This document shows positions 42,623-51,319 of a stretch of DNA of 64,000 nucleotides, in pieces. Source of the stretch: a virus. The stretch spans positions 29,678-93,677 of the IMG/VR virus record IMGVR_UViG_3300010885_020237; one strand, 5' to 3'. The translations under genes were made by a program, and so were the position numbers. Numbering within the stretch: position 1 is the stretch's first letter; each line of letters opens with the position of its first letter. The notes under the pieces are model-generated. The model saw only the letters and a program-made list of their open reading frames with translations. It was not told the origin of the DNA and searched no databases.

Positions 42623-43059
42623 AAACTAAGTTGTTTAATAAGTTTTTTATAAGATTCAAATTCAGTATCATTAGTGGTATCTATGTCAATAAAATCCTCT
42701 GTTGGTTTCTCATAATCAGAAACATGATACTGCGTTCTTCCTCTATCAATAAAAGCGTGAACGTATACTTCTTTAATATTGTCGCCAAACTTTTCTTTAA
42801 ATTTGTCCCTTTGATCTTTATAGGGAGATACTAAAGCCACACATACATTGTGCCCTTTGTCATGTAAAAAATGGGCTAAGTTTTGGGCTAACTCTACATT
42901 CTTTCTTCTTCCAGTTTCGCTATAATCTTTATTGCTAAATATTTTTCTAATGTCATCTCCATCAATTAGTACTGGTTTTTTAAGATGTAGATGAGTTACT
43001 AAATGATTTGCTAAGGTTGTTTTTCCTGCACCTGGTTGGCCTGTAAACCAATATATCAT
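42619..43059 (-). CDS. cysC: adenylylsulfate kinase-like protein (CysC family)
   Basis: P-loop kinase that in the known family phosphorylates APS to PAPS, the universal sulfate donor. I start at MIYWFTGQPGAGKTTLANHL (146 aa); a longer frame would run into the sulfotransferase gene. P-loop GQPGAGKTT is at 6-14, then LIDGDDIRKIF, DYSETGRRKNVELAQ and VALVSPYKDQRDKFKEKF follow the CysC order. It is shorter than E. coli CysC (201 aa). It is 7 nt downstream of the sulfotransferase and overlaps the nucleotidyltransferase by 4 nt. A different sugar- or nucleoside-phosphate substrate cannot be excluded. Confidence 0.85.
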   Translation of the reverse strand: MIYWFTGQPGAGKTTLANHLVTHLHLKKPVLIDGDDIRKIFSNKDYSETGRRKNVELAQNLAHFLHDKGHNVCVALVSPYKDQRDKFKEKFGDNIKEVYVHAFIDRGRTQYHVSDYEKPTEDFIDIDTTNDTEFESYKKLIKQLSL

Positions 43060-43066
43060 AAGCTGT

Positions 43067-43888
43067 TTATTTACTGTATCCGAAGCTATCGAAATACCAT
43101 TTAAAATTAATATATATCCACTCGTATGTATAATCTCCCAAGATGTCCCTAGAGTCATTGGCCAGCGCTTGTACTCTGTTTCTAATGGTATGATCGCCAT
43201 ATATTCCATGAACGCTGTCGTCTTCTATTGTGATCTGTTCTACACGATTAAAGTCATGCTTGTATTCAGGTAATTCAAAATATTCATAGATGCTTTTAAC
43301 TACTGCTTCTGGGTTAGTGCAGAGATCTTCGTATCTTAAGAATAAGAACTTTGACGCTGTTCCATCTAACATTGATTGATTCAGCTTTGGTATAGCATGT
43401 CCTATTGGATGGGTTGTTGCCCATTTCTCTACTCGCTGCTGAGTAGTTAATCCTGTTAGATTCATGTTATCTAGAGTTCCATCTTCAATATCAGGGTTTG
43501 CTCTAAATTTCTTTTCCATTGATGCAAAGATATCCCTTAAATCCCTTACTAAAAATAGGATTTTAGGTTTCTCAAACATGTTTATCAGTAATGGATAAGT
43601 AGCTCCCCAATTTCTGTTCTTGTCTAAGATGTAGGGTTTGTCTGTTAGATGGGCGGTGTAGCCTTCTAATCCTGATTTACAGAAAGCATAGAATCCTTCT
43701 TTCCATTGATTCTTATCTCCTGCTTTTGATTCGTGGTTTCCATTATATCCGATCCTTGCTCCTAGCATAAGATCGATCATTCCCGACGTTGGTGTAACGT
43801 GAAATGATGGGTTTTGGCCCATTATGTTTTGTAGTAGTGTCGATCCTGCTCTTGGTAGAGAGGATTGATAGAATATTGTTTGTTTCAT
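43067..43888 (-). CDS. PAPS-dependent sulfotransferase
   Basis: Transfers sulfate from PAPS to a hydroxyl or amine on a glycan, lipid or protein. 5'-phosphosulfate loop: SSLPRAGSTLLQNIM at ~9-23. 3'-phosphate motif: LVRDLRDIFASMEKKF near 112-127. LRYEDLCTNPEAVVKSIYEY near 186-205 is typical of the family C-terminal half. There is no signal peptide, so it acts in the cytoplasm. It heads the cassette with the PAPS-forming kinase, which supports the activity. The acceptor is unknown; phage fibres or host surface glycans are plausible. Confidence 0.88.
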   Translation of the reverse strand: MKQTIFYQSSLPRAGSTLLQNIMGQNPSFHVTPTSGMIDLMLGARIGYNGNHESKAGDKNQWKEGFYAFCKSGLEGYTAHLTDKPYILDKNRNWGATYPLLINMFEKPKILFLVRDLRDIFASMEKKFRANPDIEDGTLDNMNLTGLTTQQRVEKWATTHPIGHAIPKLNQSMLDGTASKFLFLRYEDLCTNPEAVVKSIYEYFELPEYKHDFNRVEQITIEDDSVHGIYGDHTIRNRVQALANDSRDILGDYTYEWIYINFKWYFDSFGYSK

Positions 43889-43930
43889 AACCTCAAATGT
43901 AATAACTTATTTTTTGATAACCAAATTTAT

Positions 43931-44929
43931 TTATTTGGTGCATGTGCATATTAAGGGAGGATATGTAAATAATTCTGTGCATGTCAATTGCCCTAGCGCT
44001 GGGGTGAATCCTCCAAATGCTATAGCAGAGATTCTAGTTCCTGCTCCTGCAGGGGTATGTCTAGCAACGATTAAACCGGTTTGTGTAGACCAAACAGTTC
44101 CATTATATGCTTCAGTACAAGTACTTACTCCTCCTCCAAATGCTAATGCTGCTGTTTGAATACCAGCTCCACCCATTGAATCTCTCGTATTGATCATCGC
44201 TCCCCCAGCGGACCATGTTGAACCATTATATGCTTCTGTACATGAACGAGATATGCTAGGTGGAATGCTATATCCACCAAATGCTAATGCTGCTGTTTGG
44301 GTGCCTACGCCTGATAAATATCCTCTAGCTGTAATTAATGCTGCTCCCGAAGCCCATGTTGATCCATTAAATAGTTCAGTACATGATATAGATATACCGC
44401 CAGAACTCTGACCTCCAATAGCAATTCCTGCTGTTTGAGTGCCAGCGGCAGATGGCATAAATCTAGCACAAATTAATCCTCCGCTAGATGTCCAAGTTGA
44501 ACCATTATAAATTTCTGTAGCATTAAAAGTATTACCTGGAACGAACCCTCCAAATACAACTGCTGCTGTTTGAGTACCTGCTCCGGCTAATGAATGTCTG
44601 CAGCTAATTAAATTCCCCTTTGATGACCAAGCAGTTCCATTATATGCTTCTGTAGCATTAGTTGGTATTGCTCCGGGTAAACAACCCCCAACAGCAAGTG
44701 CCGCAGTTTGAGTACCTGCACCTGCTAAATATGATCTAGCATTAATCATTGCACCTCCTGCTGTCCAAATACCGATAGATCCACTCTGATAAGTATACTG
44801 TATTTGATTCAAATCAGTATTAAACCATAGGTTACCAACTGAACCTGTAAATGATCCTGTTGATGCATTTGGTATTAGTGGTAATGCTACTGCTGAACCT
44901 GTTATGAATAGTGAACCTGATATTATCAT
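43931..44929 (-). CDS. kelch propeller virion protein, one six-blade propeller
   Basis: 332 residues. The N-terminal module MIISGSLFITGSAVALPLIP, SFTGSVGNLWFNTDLNQIQY is shared with the two following kelch genes and probably docks to the virion. Then come six ~45-residue blades of pattern W(S/T)xGGxMIxARxxLAGAGTQTAA-AFGG-CTExYNGS, and a C-terminal CTELFTYPPLICTCTK that would close the last blade. Kelch propellers usually bind proteins or glycans; variable residues sit in the loops between GG and CTE. No signal peptide. A 10-nt gap separates it from the two-propeller gene. Confidence 0.85.
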   Translation of the reverse strand: MIISGSLFITGSAVALPLIPNASTGSFTGSVGNLWFNTDLNQIQYTYQSGSIGIWTAGGAMINARSYLAGAGTQTAALAVGGCLPGAIPTNATEAYNGTAWSSKGNLISCRHSLAGAGTQTAAVVFGGFVPGNTFNATEIYNGSTWTSSGGLICARFMPSAAGTQTAGIAIGGQSSGGISISCTELFNGSTWASGAALITARGYLSGVGTQTAALAFGGYSIPPSISRSCTEAYNGSTWSAGGAMINTRDSMGGAGIQTAALAFGGGVSTCTEAYNGTVWSTQTGLIVARHTPAGAGTRISAIAFGGFTPALGQLTCTELFTYPPLICTCTK

Positions 44930-44932
44930 TTG

Positions 44933-44954
44933 TTGTGGTTTATAGTGAGCATGT
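44933..44954 (-). repeat. 22-nt junction repeat, copy 1
   Basis: A 22-nt block identical to 46806-46827, covering the last codons (CSL stop) of one kelch gene and the leader of the next. It shows that the kelch genes arose by tandem duplication including the intergenic joint. Confidence 0.75.
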
Positions 44955-46802
44955 GCATATTAGTGGAAGTATTGGCATTGTGAATAGTTCTGTGCAGGCG
45001 TTACCACCAAATGCTAAAGTAGAATTTTGTGTTCCTACTCCTGATAATCCATTTCTAGTATTAATCATTGCTGTTTTAGATACCCATGTAGTTCCATTAT
45101 ATATTTCTGTACATGATACGCTTATAGGGGTGATATAACCACCAAATCCTAGAGCAGCAGTTGATGTTCCTGTTCCTCCTAAATATAATCTTCCATTAAT
45201 CATTGCCGTAGCCGATGACCAAGTTGAACCATTATATGTTTCTGTGCAAGAAACTATGGTTGGTGTTCTTCCACCAAACCCCAATGCTGCTGTTGTTGTT
45301 CCTGATCCACCTAATCCTAATCTAGCTGCAATCATTGCTCCACCTGCTGACCAAGTAGCTCCATTATATACAGAGGTACAAGAATATGTTACTACAGGCG
45401 GATTAGTTCCTCCAAATAACAATGCTGAATTTTGAGATATTCCTACTCCTCCAGCCCAATATCTTAGAGGAGATGGATTCGCGCATCCAGTTGCCCAAGC
45501 AATTCCATTATAGCATTGAGTGTTTGGAATCGCATCACCAAATGCTAAAGTTGCTGTTTGTGTTCCTACTCCATTACCTGCAGAAGCAGCATTGATCATT
45601 ATTCCTCCGGCTGACCACGATGATCCATTATAAGCTTCTGTACATCTAAGAGATGCAGGAGTAATATATCCTCCAAATGCTAATGCAGCTGTTGTTGTTC
45701 CGGCTCCTGCTAAGGCGCCTCTTGCAATAATCAGTGGATTTCCAGATGACCATACTGCTGAACCAAGACAAGTAGAAATAACGAATGTTGAGCTTATTGT
45801 GAATAATTCTGTACAAGTACAAGTAGGCACTCCACCAAATACAGTTGCGGCTATTGTTGTTCCTCCGCCTGAAAAAAGACATCTAGCAGAAATTATCGAT
45901 GTAGTTGTTGACCAAGAAGTTCCATTATATGTTTCTGTGCATGTAGCCGCAGAGTTAGGAGGATAAATTGATCCTCCTGCTGCTAATGCTGCAGATTGTG
46001 TTCCTGCTCTCGCTGCTCCATATCTAGCTTGAATCATTGCAGTTGCTGAAGACCAAGATGTTCCATTGTAAGTTTCTGTGCAGCTTACTCCTACAGAAGT
46101 AGCACCTCCAAAGGCTAATGCTGCAGTGGATGTTCCTGTACCTCCTCCATACGATCTAGCAGTAATTAATGCTCCACCTGCTGTCCATGTTGACCCATTA
46201 TATAATTCTGTACATGATACATTAGGATTTGGAGCTGCTTGAGCATATCCTCCAAATGCTAGAAAACTAGTAGTTGTACCTGCGCCTGCTGATTGTGCTC
46301 TGGCTGTAATTAAATTAGTAACATTAGTCCAAGTTGTGCCATTGAAAGTTTCTGTATTATTCCAATTGGCAGAGGTTCCAGGACCTCCTGAGGCTATAGT
46401 AGCAGTAGAAGTACCGGCAGTAGCCATTCCGTGTCTACCAATATTCATAGTTCCTACTAAAGCCCAAGATGAACCATTATATAATTCTGTGCATGTATTT
46501 AATCCTGATCCATTGAATCCTCCGAATGCTAATGCTGCTGTTTGAAGTCCTGTTCCTCCTAAATATCCTCTTCCACATATTAATCCAGGACCTGTTGACC
46601 ACACTCCCGCATTAGCAACATAAGATCCTGTTTGCCAAGTATACTGCAACTGATTAGTGTCAGTATTAAACCACATATTTCCAGCAGATCCAGTAAATGA
46701 ACCAGTACTAGCATTAGGTATAGATGCAAATTGCATAACAGCACCTAAAGATGTTGCTTTGATTGTTAGTGCTGGTTGTAATATTGATCCGGTTATTTGC
46801 AT
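44940..46802 (-). CDS. kelch virion protein with two six-blade propellers, 620 aa
   Basis: Same N-terminal docking module (SIPNASTGSFTGSAGNMWFN) then six blades, a linker CTCTELFTISSTFVISTCLG that ends the first propeller, and six more blades ending CTELFTMPILPLICTCSL. One blade of the second propeller is atypical (NPSPLRYWAGGVGISQNSAL). The two propellers are similar enough to reflect an internal fusion of adjacent genes. The translated frame is uninterrupted. Likely a receptor-binding or decoration protein on the tail. Confidence 0.85.
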   Translation of the reverse strand: MQITGSILQPALTIKATSLGAVMQFASIPNASTGSFTGSAGNMWFNTDTNQLQYTWQTGSYVANAGVWSTGPGLICGRGYLGGTGLQTAALAFGGFNGSGLNTCTELYNGSSWALVGTMNIGRHGMATAGTSTATIASGGPGTSANWNNTETFNGTTWTNVTNLITARAQSAGAGTTTSFLAFGGYAQAAPNPNVSCTELYNGSTWTAGGALITARSYGGGTGTSTAALAFGGATSVGVSCTETYNGTSWSSATAMIQARYGAARAGTQSAALAAGGSIYPPNSAATCTETYNGTSWSTTTSIISARCLFSGGGTTIAATVFGGVPTCTCTELFTISSTFVISTCLGSAVWSSGNPLIIARGALAGAGTTTAALAFGGYITPASLRCTEAYNGSSWSAGGIMINAASAGNGVGTQTATLAFGDAIPNTQCYNGIAWATGCANPSPLRYWAGGVGISQNSALLFGGTNPPVVTYSCTSVYNGATWSAGGAMIAARLGLGGSGTTTAALGFGGRTPTIVSCTETYNGSTWSSATAMINGRLYLGGTGTSTAALGFGGYITPISVSCTEIYNGTTWVSKTAMINTRNGLSGVGTQNSTLAFGGNACTELFTMPILPLICTCSL

Positions 46803-46805
46803 TTA

Positions 46806-46827
46806 TTGTGGTTTATAGTGAGCATGT
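46806..46827 (-). repeat. 22-nt junction repeat, copy 2
   Basis: Identical to 44933-44954; covers the RTCSL-type end of the third kelch gene and the leader of the two-propeller gene. Confidence 0.75.
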
Positions 46828-47820
46828 TCGTATTATTGTACCACCATTAAATAATTCTGTGGCCCCTGCAACGGTTGGGTTACTTCCTCCAAATGCTAAA
46901 GCACATGTTTGAGTTCCTGAGCCACCGTGTGATGCTCTTACAGCAATCATTGAGGTGGTTGATGACCATGAGATACCATCATAAAATTCTGTACATGAAA
47001 AACTTGTAGGTGGATTATAACCACCAAATGCTAAGCCCGAACTGTTAGAAGCGCCAGCCGCTCCTACAAGTCCTCTAGCTGTAATTAATGATCCTGCTGA
47101 TGACCACGTTGAACCATTATATTTTTCGGCACAAGAGAGACCGGAATTAGCCGGAGCTAATAATCCTCCAAAAGCCAATGCAGAAGTTTGAATTCCTGTA
47201 CCTGCTATATAAGCTCTAGCAGTAATTAATGCTGTACTAGATGACCAGGAGGTGCCATTAAATAGCTCAGTGCATGAAGAATTACCTCCAACAAATCCAC
47301 CAAAAGCCACAGCAGCAGTAGATGTTCCTGCTCCCGCAAGTGAAAATCTGGCTACAATTAAAGATGTAGTAGAAGCCCAAGAAGTTCCATTATAAACTTC
47401 AGATACTGCTGTCTCACCAGGCGCAAATCCTCCGAATCCCAATGCGGCATTTTGTGTACCCGCTGATCCAGGAAGTTGTCGCGCAGTAATCATTGATGCT
47501 ACAGAAGTCCAAGAAGTACCATTATATTTTTCAGTATCTGCACATGTCGCTGAATTAAATCCTCCAAACGCTAAAGTTGCTGATTGAATACCTGCGCCTC
47601 TTAATGCATATCTAGCTGTAATCATAGCAGAACCTATTGACCAAACCGCTGGGGGTGTGCTATAGTAAGTATATTGCAATTGATTAGTATCAGTATTAAA
47701 CCAAACATTACCAACTGAACCTGTAAATGAACCAGTCAATGAATTGGCCATTTGTGGCATCGCTATTACGGATCCTGTTATACTTAAAGCTATGTTAGTT
47801 GCTGATCCAGTTATTTGCAT
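46813..47820 (-). CDS. kelch propeller virion protein, one six-blade propeller, 335 aa
   Basis: First kelch gene of the trio in transcription order. The docking module MQITGSATNIALSITGSVIA and SFTGSVGNVWFNTDTNQLQY is nearly the same as in the next genes. Six blades follow (for example SWSSSTALITARAYIAGTGI) and a short end ATELFNGGTIIRTCSL. An ATATTTATA copy lies 19 nt before its start, so the trio probably shares one promoter. Confidence 0.85.
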   Translation of the reverse strand: MQITGSATNIALSITGSVIAMPQMANSLTGSFTGSVGNVWFNTDTNQLQYTYYSTPPAVWSIGSAMITARYALRGAGIQSATLAFGGFNSATCADTEKYNGTSWTSVASMITARQLPGSAGTQNAALGFGGFAPGETAVSEVYNGTSWASTTSLIVARFSLAGAGTSTAAVAFGGFVGGNSSCTELFNGTSWSSSTALITARAYIAGTGIQTSALAFGGLLAPANSGLSCAEKYNGSTWSSAGSLITARGLVGAAGASNSSGLAFGGYNPPTSFSCTEFYDGISWSSTTSMIAVRASHGGSGTQTCALAFGGSNPTVAGATELFNGGTIIRTCSL

Positions 47821-47839
47821 TGAGTTTGTATTATACTCA

Positions 47840-47848
47840 TATAAATAT
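47840..47848 (-). promoter_or_regulatory. ATATTTATA motif before the kelch gene trio
   Basis: Minus strand ATATTTATATGAGTATAA, 19 nt before the kelch ATG and 6 nt after the glycosyltransferase stop. Confidence 0.45.
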
Positions 47849-47854
47849 TAGCAT

Positions 47855-48802
47855 CTATACAGTTCTCACTAATTGATTTATGTCGAACATTTCATTTACG
47901 TCAATATAAGGACATTCGTGTAGTACACCATCTAAATTATAGTCAAATATGTACGCATCAATTAGTTTAGTTACACCTTTTGGTTCTTTTGCTACAATAT
48001 TATTGTGTAGTTTGTATCCAAATACAGTTGGTGAAGTTCCTACCCATAATACAGTTGATGGTAGATTAAATGATGCTGCTGCGTGTTGTAAAGAGGAATC
48101 AATCAAGATTCTTTTTTGAGCACCTACTAACATAGCAAATAATTCCATGTTTGTCATAGTATAATCTACTACTTCTACTCCTTGTAGTTTTTGAGATTCT
48201 GGTCTAGTTACTTGAAAAATATGGTATTGGTCTTTATATTTGTTAGCGATTGCTTGCGCTATATCAAATGGAATATCTCTACACCAGCTATAACCGTATT
48301 TTTGACCTGTTAAAGGTCCACCATTGGTCTGTAATACCATTGTTGGTTTATCTCTCATCCACAAGCTATGAGTCATTTTTTGAGCCATATTAACGTGAAT
48401 TTGAGGTGTCTGTCCTGTGTAAGGAATACTTAATAAATCACACCAATTTTCAATCAGATGTTTCTTTCTTAAAATATGTCCTGTTTGATGATAAGGTTCG
48501 TGTTTAAAGATTAGTGTATCTTTATCTTTAATAAAATCTTCATAGAAATAAGGTCTATTACCTGAGAAATATACTCTGTCAACAAATGGATTGTTTAAGA
48601 ACACTTCAGGGTAAGATACTACCATGATCAATCGTCTGTCAGGATATGATTCTTTTACTGTTTGACATAGAGCAGTTGCTGCTATATTTTTACCTAATCC
48701 ACCTTCAACAATCCAAACTACATTTTTATCTGTAGTAGATGATGATTTAAATTCAACGATGCTTTTTTCATCTGCTTTTGGTACGTACATTCCTTTTGTC
48801 AT
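47855..48802 (-). CDS. glycosyltransferase, GT9/heptosyltransferase-like
   Basis: 315 residues. The N-terminal Rossmann part has VVWIVEGGLGKNIAATALCQ, corresponding to the GDxxxATxAL acceptor loop of heptosyltransferases, then PEVFLNNPFVDRVYF. The C-terminal sugar-nucleotide domain has LIDSSLQHAAASFNLPSTVL and LWVGTSPTVFGYKLH, like the DSGLMHLAAAL...GPT pattern. It would transfer a sugar from a nucleotide donor. It lies between the oxygenase genes and the kelch genes, with short gaps. The acceptor is unknown: LPS core of the host or virion protein. Confidence 0.78.
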   Translation of the reverse strand: MTKGMYVPKADEKSIVEFKSSSTTDKNVVWIVEGGLGKNIAATALCQTVKESYPDRRLIMVVSYPEVFLNNPFVDRVYFSGNRPYFYEDFIKDKDTLIFKHEPYHQTGHILRKKHLIENWCDLLSIPYTGQTPQIHVNMAQKMTHSLWMRDKPTMVLQTNGGPLTGQKYGYSWCRDIPFDIAQAIANKYKDQYHIFQVTRPESQKLQGVEVVDYTMTNMELFAMLVGAQKRILIDSSLQHAAASFNLPSTVLWVGTSPTVFGYKLHNNIVAKEPKGVTKLIDAYIFDYNLDGVLHECPYIDVNEMFDINQLVRTV

Positions 48803-48815
48803 TGTTTATAACTGT

Positions 48816-49463
48816 TTAAAATAATAATTCTGTTAGGTTTTCTTCTTGTCCAAATCCTTTTACTGGTACTACATTAAATGCTAAACTGCATCTAACGCTT
48901 TCAGTATTATTTAAAGGAACTGAGTTGTGTAAATAAGATGGAAATAATACCAATAACCCTGCTTCAAAGTTAACGGAAAATTCTGACCATGCAAATTTAG
49001 ATTTTCGTTTATCATCTTGCATTTTTGGCATTATAGTATTTTGATTCATTGCGCCTGACAATTTATGAAATTTGATTGCGGGTGTTTTTTCCTCAGCATA
49101 ACCATAATAAAATACCCCTGATATTAAACTATTAGGATGTGAATGCATCATGTGGTGTTGACCTGGTTCTTTGTGCGATACCCAAGACTGTGACATTTTA
49201 TATCCATCGTAATCGTATAGTAAAGTATCGTCTGAGAACTCCTGTACACATTCAAGTATAAAGATTCTTAAATCATCACATTCAGGTTTAGATAACACAT
49301 AGCTATCTTTTGATCGTCTTCCATAATTAGCTTCATCGCTTTTAGTTTCCATATTCTGTTCATTTAAGAACGGAATTACGGACGATAATTCAGGCGGTAT
49401 TACAGTCATGTATACTGGCGTAGGAAATAAGTCTACTACTTCATATTTAGGCATATCTTCCAA
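48816..49463 (-). CDS. 2OG-Fe(II) oxygenase, TIGR02466/PF13759 type (A)
   Basis: 215 residues. The core is GQHHMMHSHPNSLISGVFYY (an HxH where classic enzymes have HxD), FKHSS-like middle strands with TPAIKFHK, and LVLFPSYLHNSVPLNNTESV with the distal His, then RCSLAFNVVP with the Arg that binds 2-oxoglutarate. The family hydroxylates unknown substrates. It overlaps the next upstream gene by 17 nt. About the same length and layout as oxygenase B, so the two are tandem paralogues. Confidence 0.8.
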   Translation of the reverse strand: MEDMPKYEVVDLFPTPVYMTVIPPELSSVIPFLNEQNMETKSDEANYGRRSKDSYVLSKPECDDLRIFILECVQEFSDDTLLYDYDGYKMSQSWVSHKEPGQHHMMHSHPNSLISGVFYYGYAEEKTPAIKFHKLSGAMNQNTIMPKMQDDKRKSKFAWSEFSVNFEAGLLVLFPSYLHNSVPLNNTESVRCSLAFNVVPVKGFGQEENLTELLF

Positions 49464-50094
49464 ATATTATTTCTGAAATTGTCTCTCTATCTCCCAAAGT
49501 TCCTTTTGTTAGTGCGTTTACACCTAAAGCTTTTCTAACTCTATTAGTTTTATTAGGCGGAACACCGTGTGTTAAATACGATGGGAAAATAATAAGATTA
49601 TTCTGTTTTGGTTTAAAATATATTTCTTCTTGTGAATAAGTGTGTTTTTGATAGTCATCAAGTAACGAAGGTTCTAGATACGATCTATGATATGATTTCG
49701 CTTCTTTACTAAAACATATTGCAGCATCATCTTCTTGATGATCATAATAGAATACAGCTGCTATTAATGTATTAGGATGTGTATGTGCTTTATGGAATTG
49801 TCCAGGATTTTTATATGTTAACCACGATTGCGCAAATTGTATTTCCTCATAATTGTATCTCATTACGTTTGTAGCAAATTCTCTCATGTGAAACATGATA
49901 AAATTAGATAACGGATTACATATTGGATTGTCTATTACATAACTATTCTTAGATATTACCCCATATCCGCCTTCACTAGCATCATTCATTTCACAGCTAT
50001 CAAAATATCTAATTATATCAGTTGTATTTTGATTGTATGTTGTTACATATAGTGGTACTGGGAATAGATTAAATACTTGAACGTCGTTATTCAT
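49447..50094 (-). CDS. 2OG-Fe(II) oxygenase, TIGR02466/PF13759 type (B)
   Basis: 215 residues, paralogue of A: QSWLTYKNPGQFHKAHTHPN (HxH), TLIAAVFYYDHQED, LIIFPSYLTHGVPPNKTNRV (distal His) and RKALGVNALTKG. The N-terminus VQVFNLFPVPLYVTTY is the typical family start (F-P-x-P-V/L-Y). It overlaps A by 17 nt and C by 1 nt (TAATG), so the three are co-translated. Confidence 0.8.
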   Translation of the reverse strand: MNNDVQVFNLFPVPLYVTTYNQNTTDIIRYFDSCEMNDASEGGYGVISKNSYVIDNPICNPLSNFIMFHMREFATNVMRYNYEEIQFAQSWLTYKNPGQFHKAHTHPNTLIAAVFYYDHQEDDAAICFSKEAKSYHRSYLEPSLLDDYQKHTYSQEEIYFKPKQNNLIIFPSYLTHGVPPNKTNRVRKALGVNALTKGTLGDRETISEIIFGRYA

Positions 50095-50687
50095 TATTTC
50101 AATTTTGCTGGTACCAGATTAAATGCGATTGATATGCGTTCTTTGTCTGATTCGTTTCTGTCTACATAATGTTTAATCCAACTAGGGAATAAATAAAGAG
50201 TAGAGGTTACTGCTTTTTTAGTTACAGATGGAGCATTTACCATTGTTGGCTCTTCAACATTTCCAGTCAAGAAATAATCAGCATTATCTGGTCTTACTAA
50301 TACTAAATCACCCATATTATCATCGGGTACTTCTACATAGTAGACACCTGATAAGATACTTTTTTGGTGGTCATGAAGTAGATTGTAATCGTGTTTGCCA
50401 TTAATGTTAATCCAAAAATTACCCATTTGTAATTCTATTCCCATGTGTCTACGACAAACATCGTTTGAGAATAAGGTAATATCAGTAAATAGTTTTTCTA
50501 AATCAGTTGGTACTGGAGTTAACCACTCTTTACTATGCCAACCACCTCTATTTGAAATAGTTACACCAGGTAATTTTTCTCTTGTTTGTAGACAATAATC
50601 TTTAATAGATTCATTATCGATTCCAGTTACTGGTATTTCCCACACTGGGGTTGGAAACCACAGTTGTTCATAAACTTTAAATTCCAT
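50094..50687 (-). CDS. 2OG-Fe(II) oxygenase, TIGR02466/PF13759 type (C)
   Basis: 197 residues, the most canonical of the three: FPTPVWEIPVTG start, then WININGKHDYNLLHDHQKS, ILSGVYYVEVPDDNMGDLVL, LYLFPSWIKHYVDRNES and RISIAFNLVPAKL. The HDH iron motif, distal His and 2OG-binding Arg are in place. It probably hydroxylates a protein or small molecule. It is 15 nt from the fourth oxygenase gene, which belongs to a different subfamily. Confidence 0.83.
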   Translation of the reverse strand: MEFKVYEQLWFPTPVWEIPVTGIDNESIKDYCLQTREKLPGVTISNRGGWHSKEWLTPVPTDLEKLFTDITLFSNDVCRRHMGIELQMGNFWININGKHDYNLLHDHQKSILSGVYYVEVPDDNMGDLVLVRPDNADYFLTGNVEEPTMVNAPSVTKKAVTSTLYLFPSWIKHYVDRNESDKERISIAFNLVPAKLK

Positions 50688-50702
50688 AACTAATTTTTTA
50701 TA

Positions 50703-51317
50703 CTATCTAAATGGTCTACCTCCTGTCCAAAAAACTAAACATTTTCTTTGTCCTTTGGTTATTGGTTTTACTCTGTGCATACAGAATGCAGGGAATATAA
50801 TAACGTCACCTTTTTCTCTTGGTACAGTTACAAATCCATCTTTTCCTCCCATCCATAATTCAAAATCACCTCCTTCATATTCTGAGGAATCTGATAGTTG
50901 TACGGTCATAGCTAATTTACGTTTGTTAACGCCGTAAGCACCTACGTCCATATGCCAATCTAGATGTCCTCCGTCTTCAGGATAAATTACATAATGTATT
51001 GGATCAGTTACGATATCAATATCAAAATGAAATAGTGATTCGTTAGCTTGTACAGCTAAAGGAAATAATAATTCGTACAACCATTGAGAGTGAGCTTCTG
51101 GTGTGATATAAGCAATATTTCTGTTATTTGTTTTGTACGAATCAGTAGCAGTACCTAATTCTGCAACTCCTGTTCTACCCTTTTGAAACTTATAATTTGC
51201 ATGGACCATTTTTTCTAGTCCATTTATCATTTCATCATTAAATACATTTTTGAAATAATAAAAATCATTCCAATTCGACGTTGGTTTAAAGTCGTTGTAA
51301 GGTTTCAAAGGATACAT
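50703..51317 (-). CDS. 2OG-Fe(II) oxygenase, prolyl-4-hydroxylase-like
   Basis: 204 residues with the classic facial triad: HxD in GGHLDWHMDVGAYG (~118-131), distal His in IFPAFCMHRVKPITKGQRKC and the 2OG-binding Arg in the same stretch, ending FWTGGRPFR. It resembles PKHD/PiuC-type hydroxylases. Hydroxylation of virion proteins is a plausible role. Only 2 nt separate it from the preceding 232-aa gene. Confidence 0.88.
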   Translation of the reverse strand: MYPLKPYNDFKPTSNWNDFYYFKNVFNDEMINGLEKMVHANYKFQKGRTGVAELGTATDSYKTNNRNIAYITPEAHSQWLYELLFPLAVQANESLFHFDIDIVTDPIHYVIYPEDGGHLDWHMDVGAYGVNKRKLAMTVQLSDSSEYEGGDFELWMGGKDGFVTVPREKGDVIIFPAFCMHRVKPITKGQRKCLVFWTGGRPFR

Positions 51318-51319
51318 AA

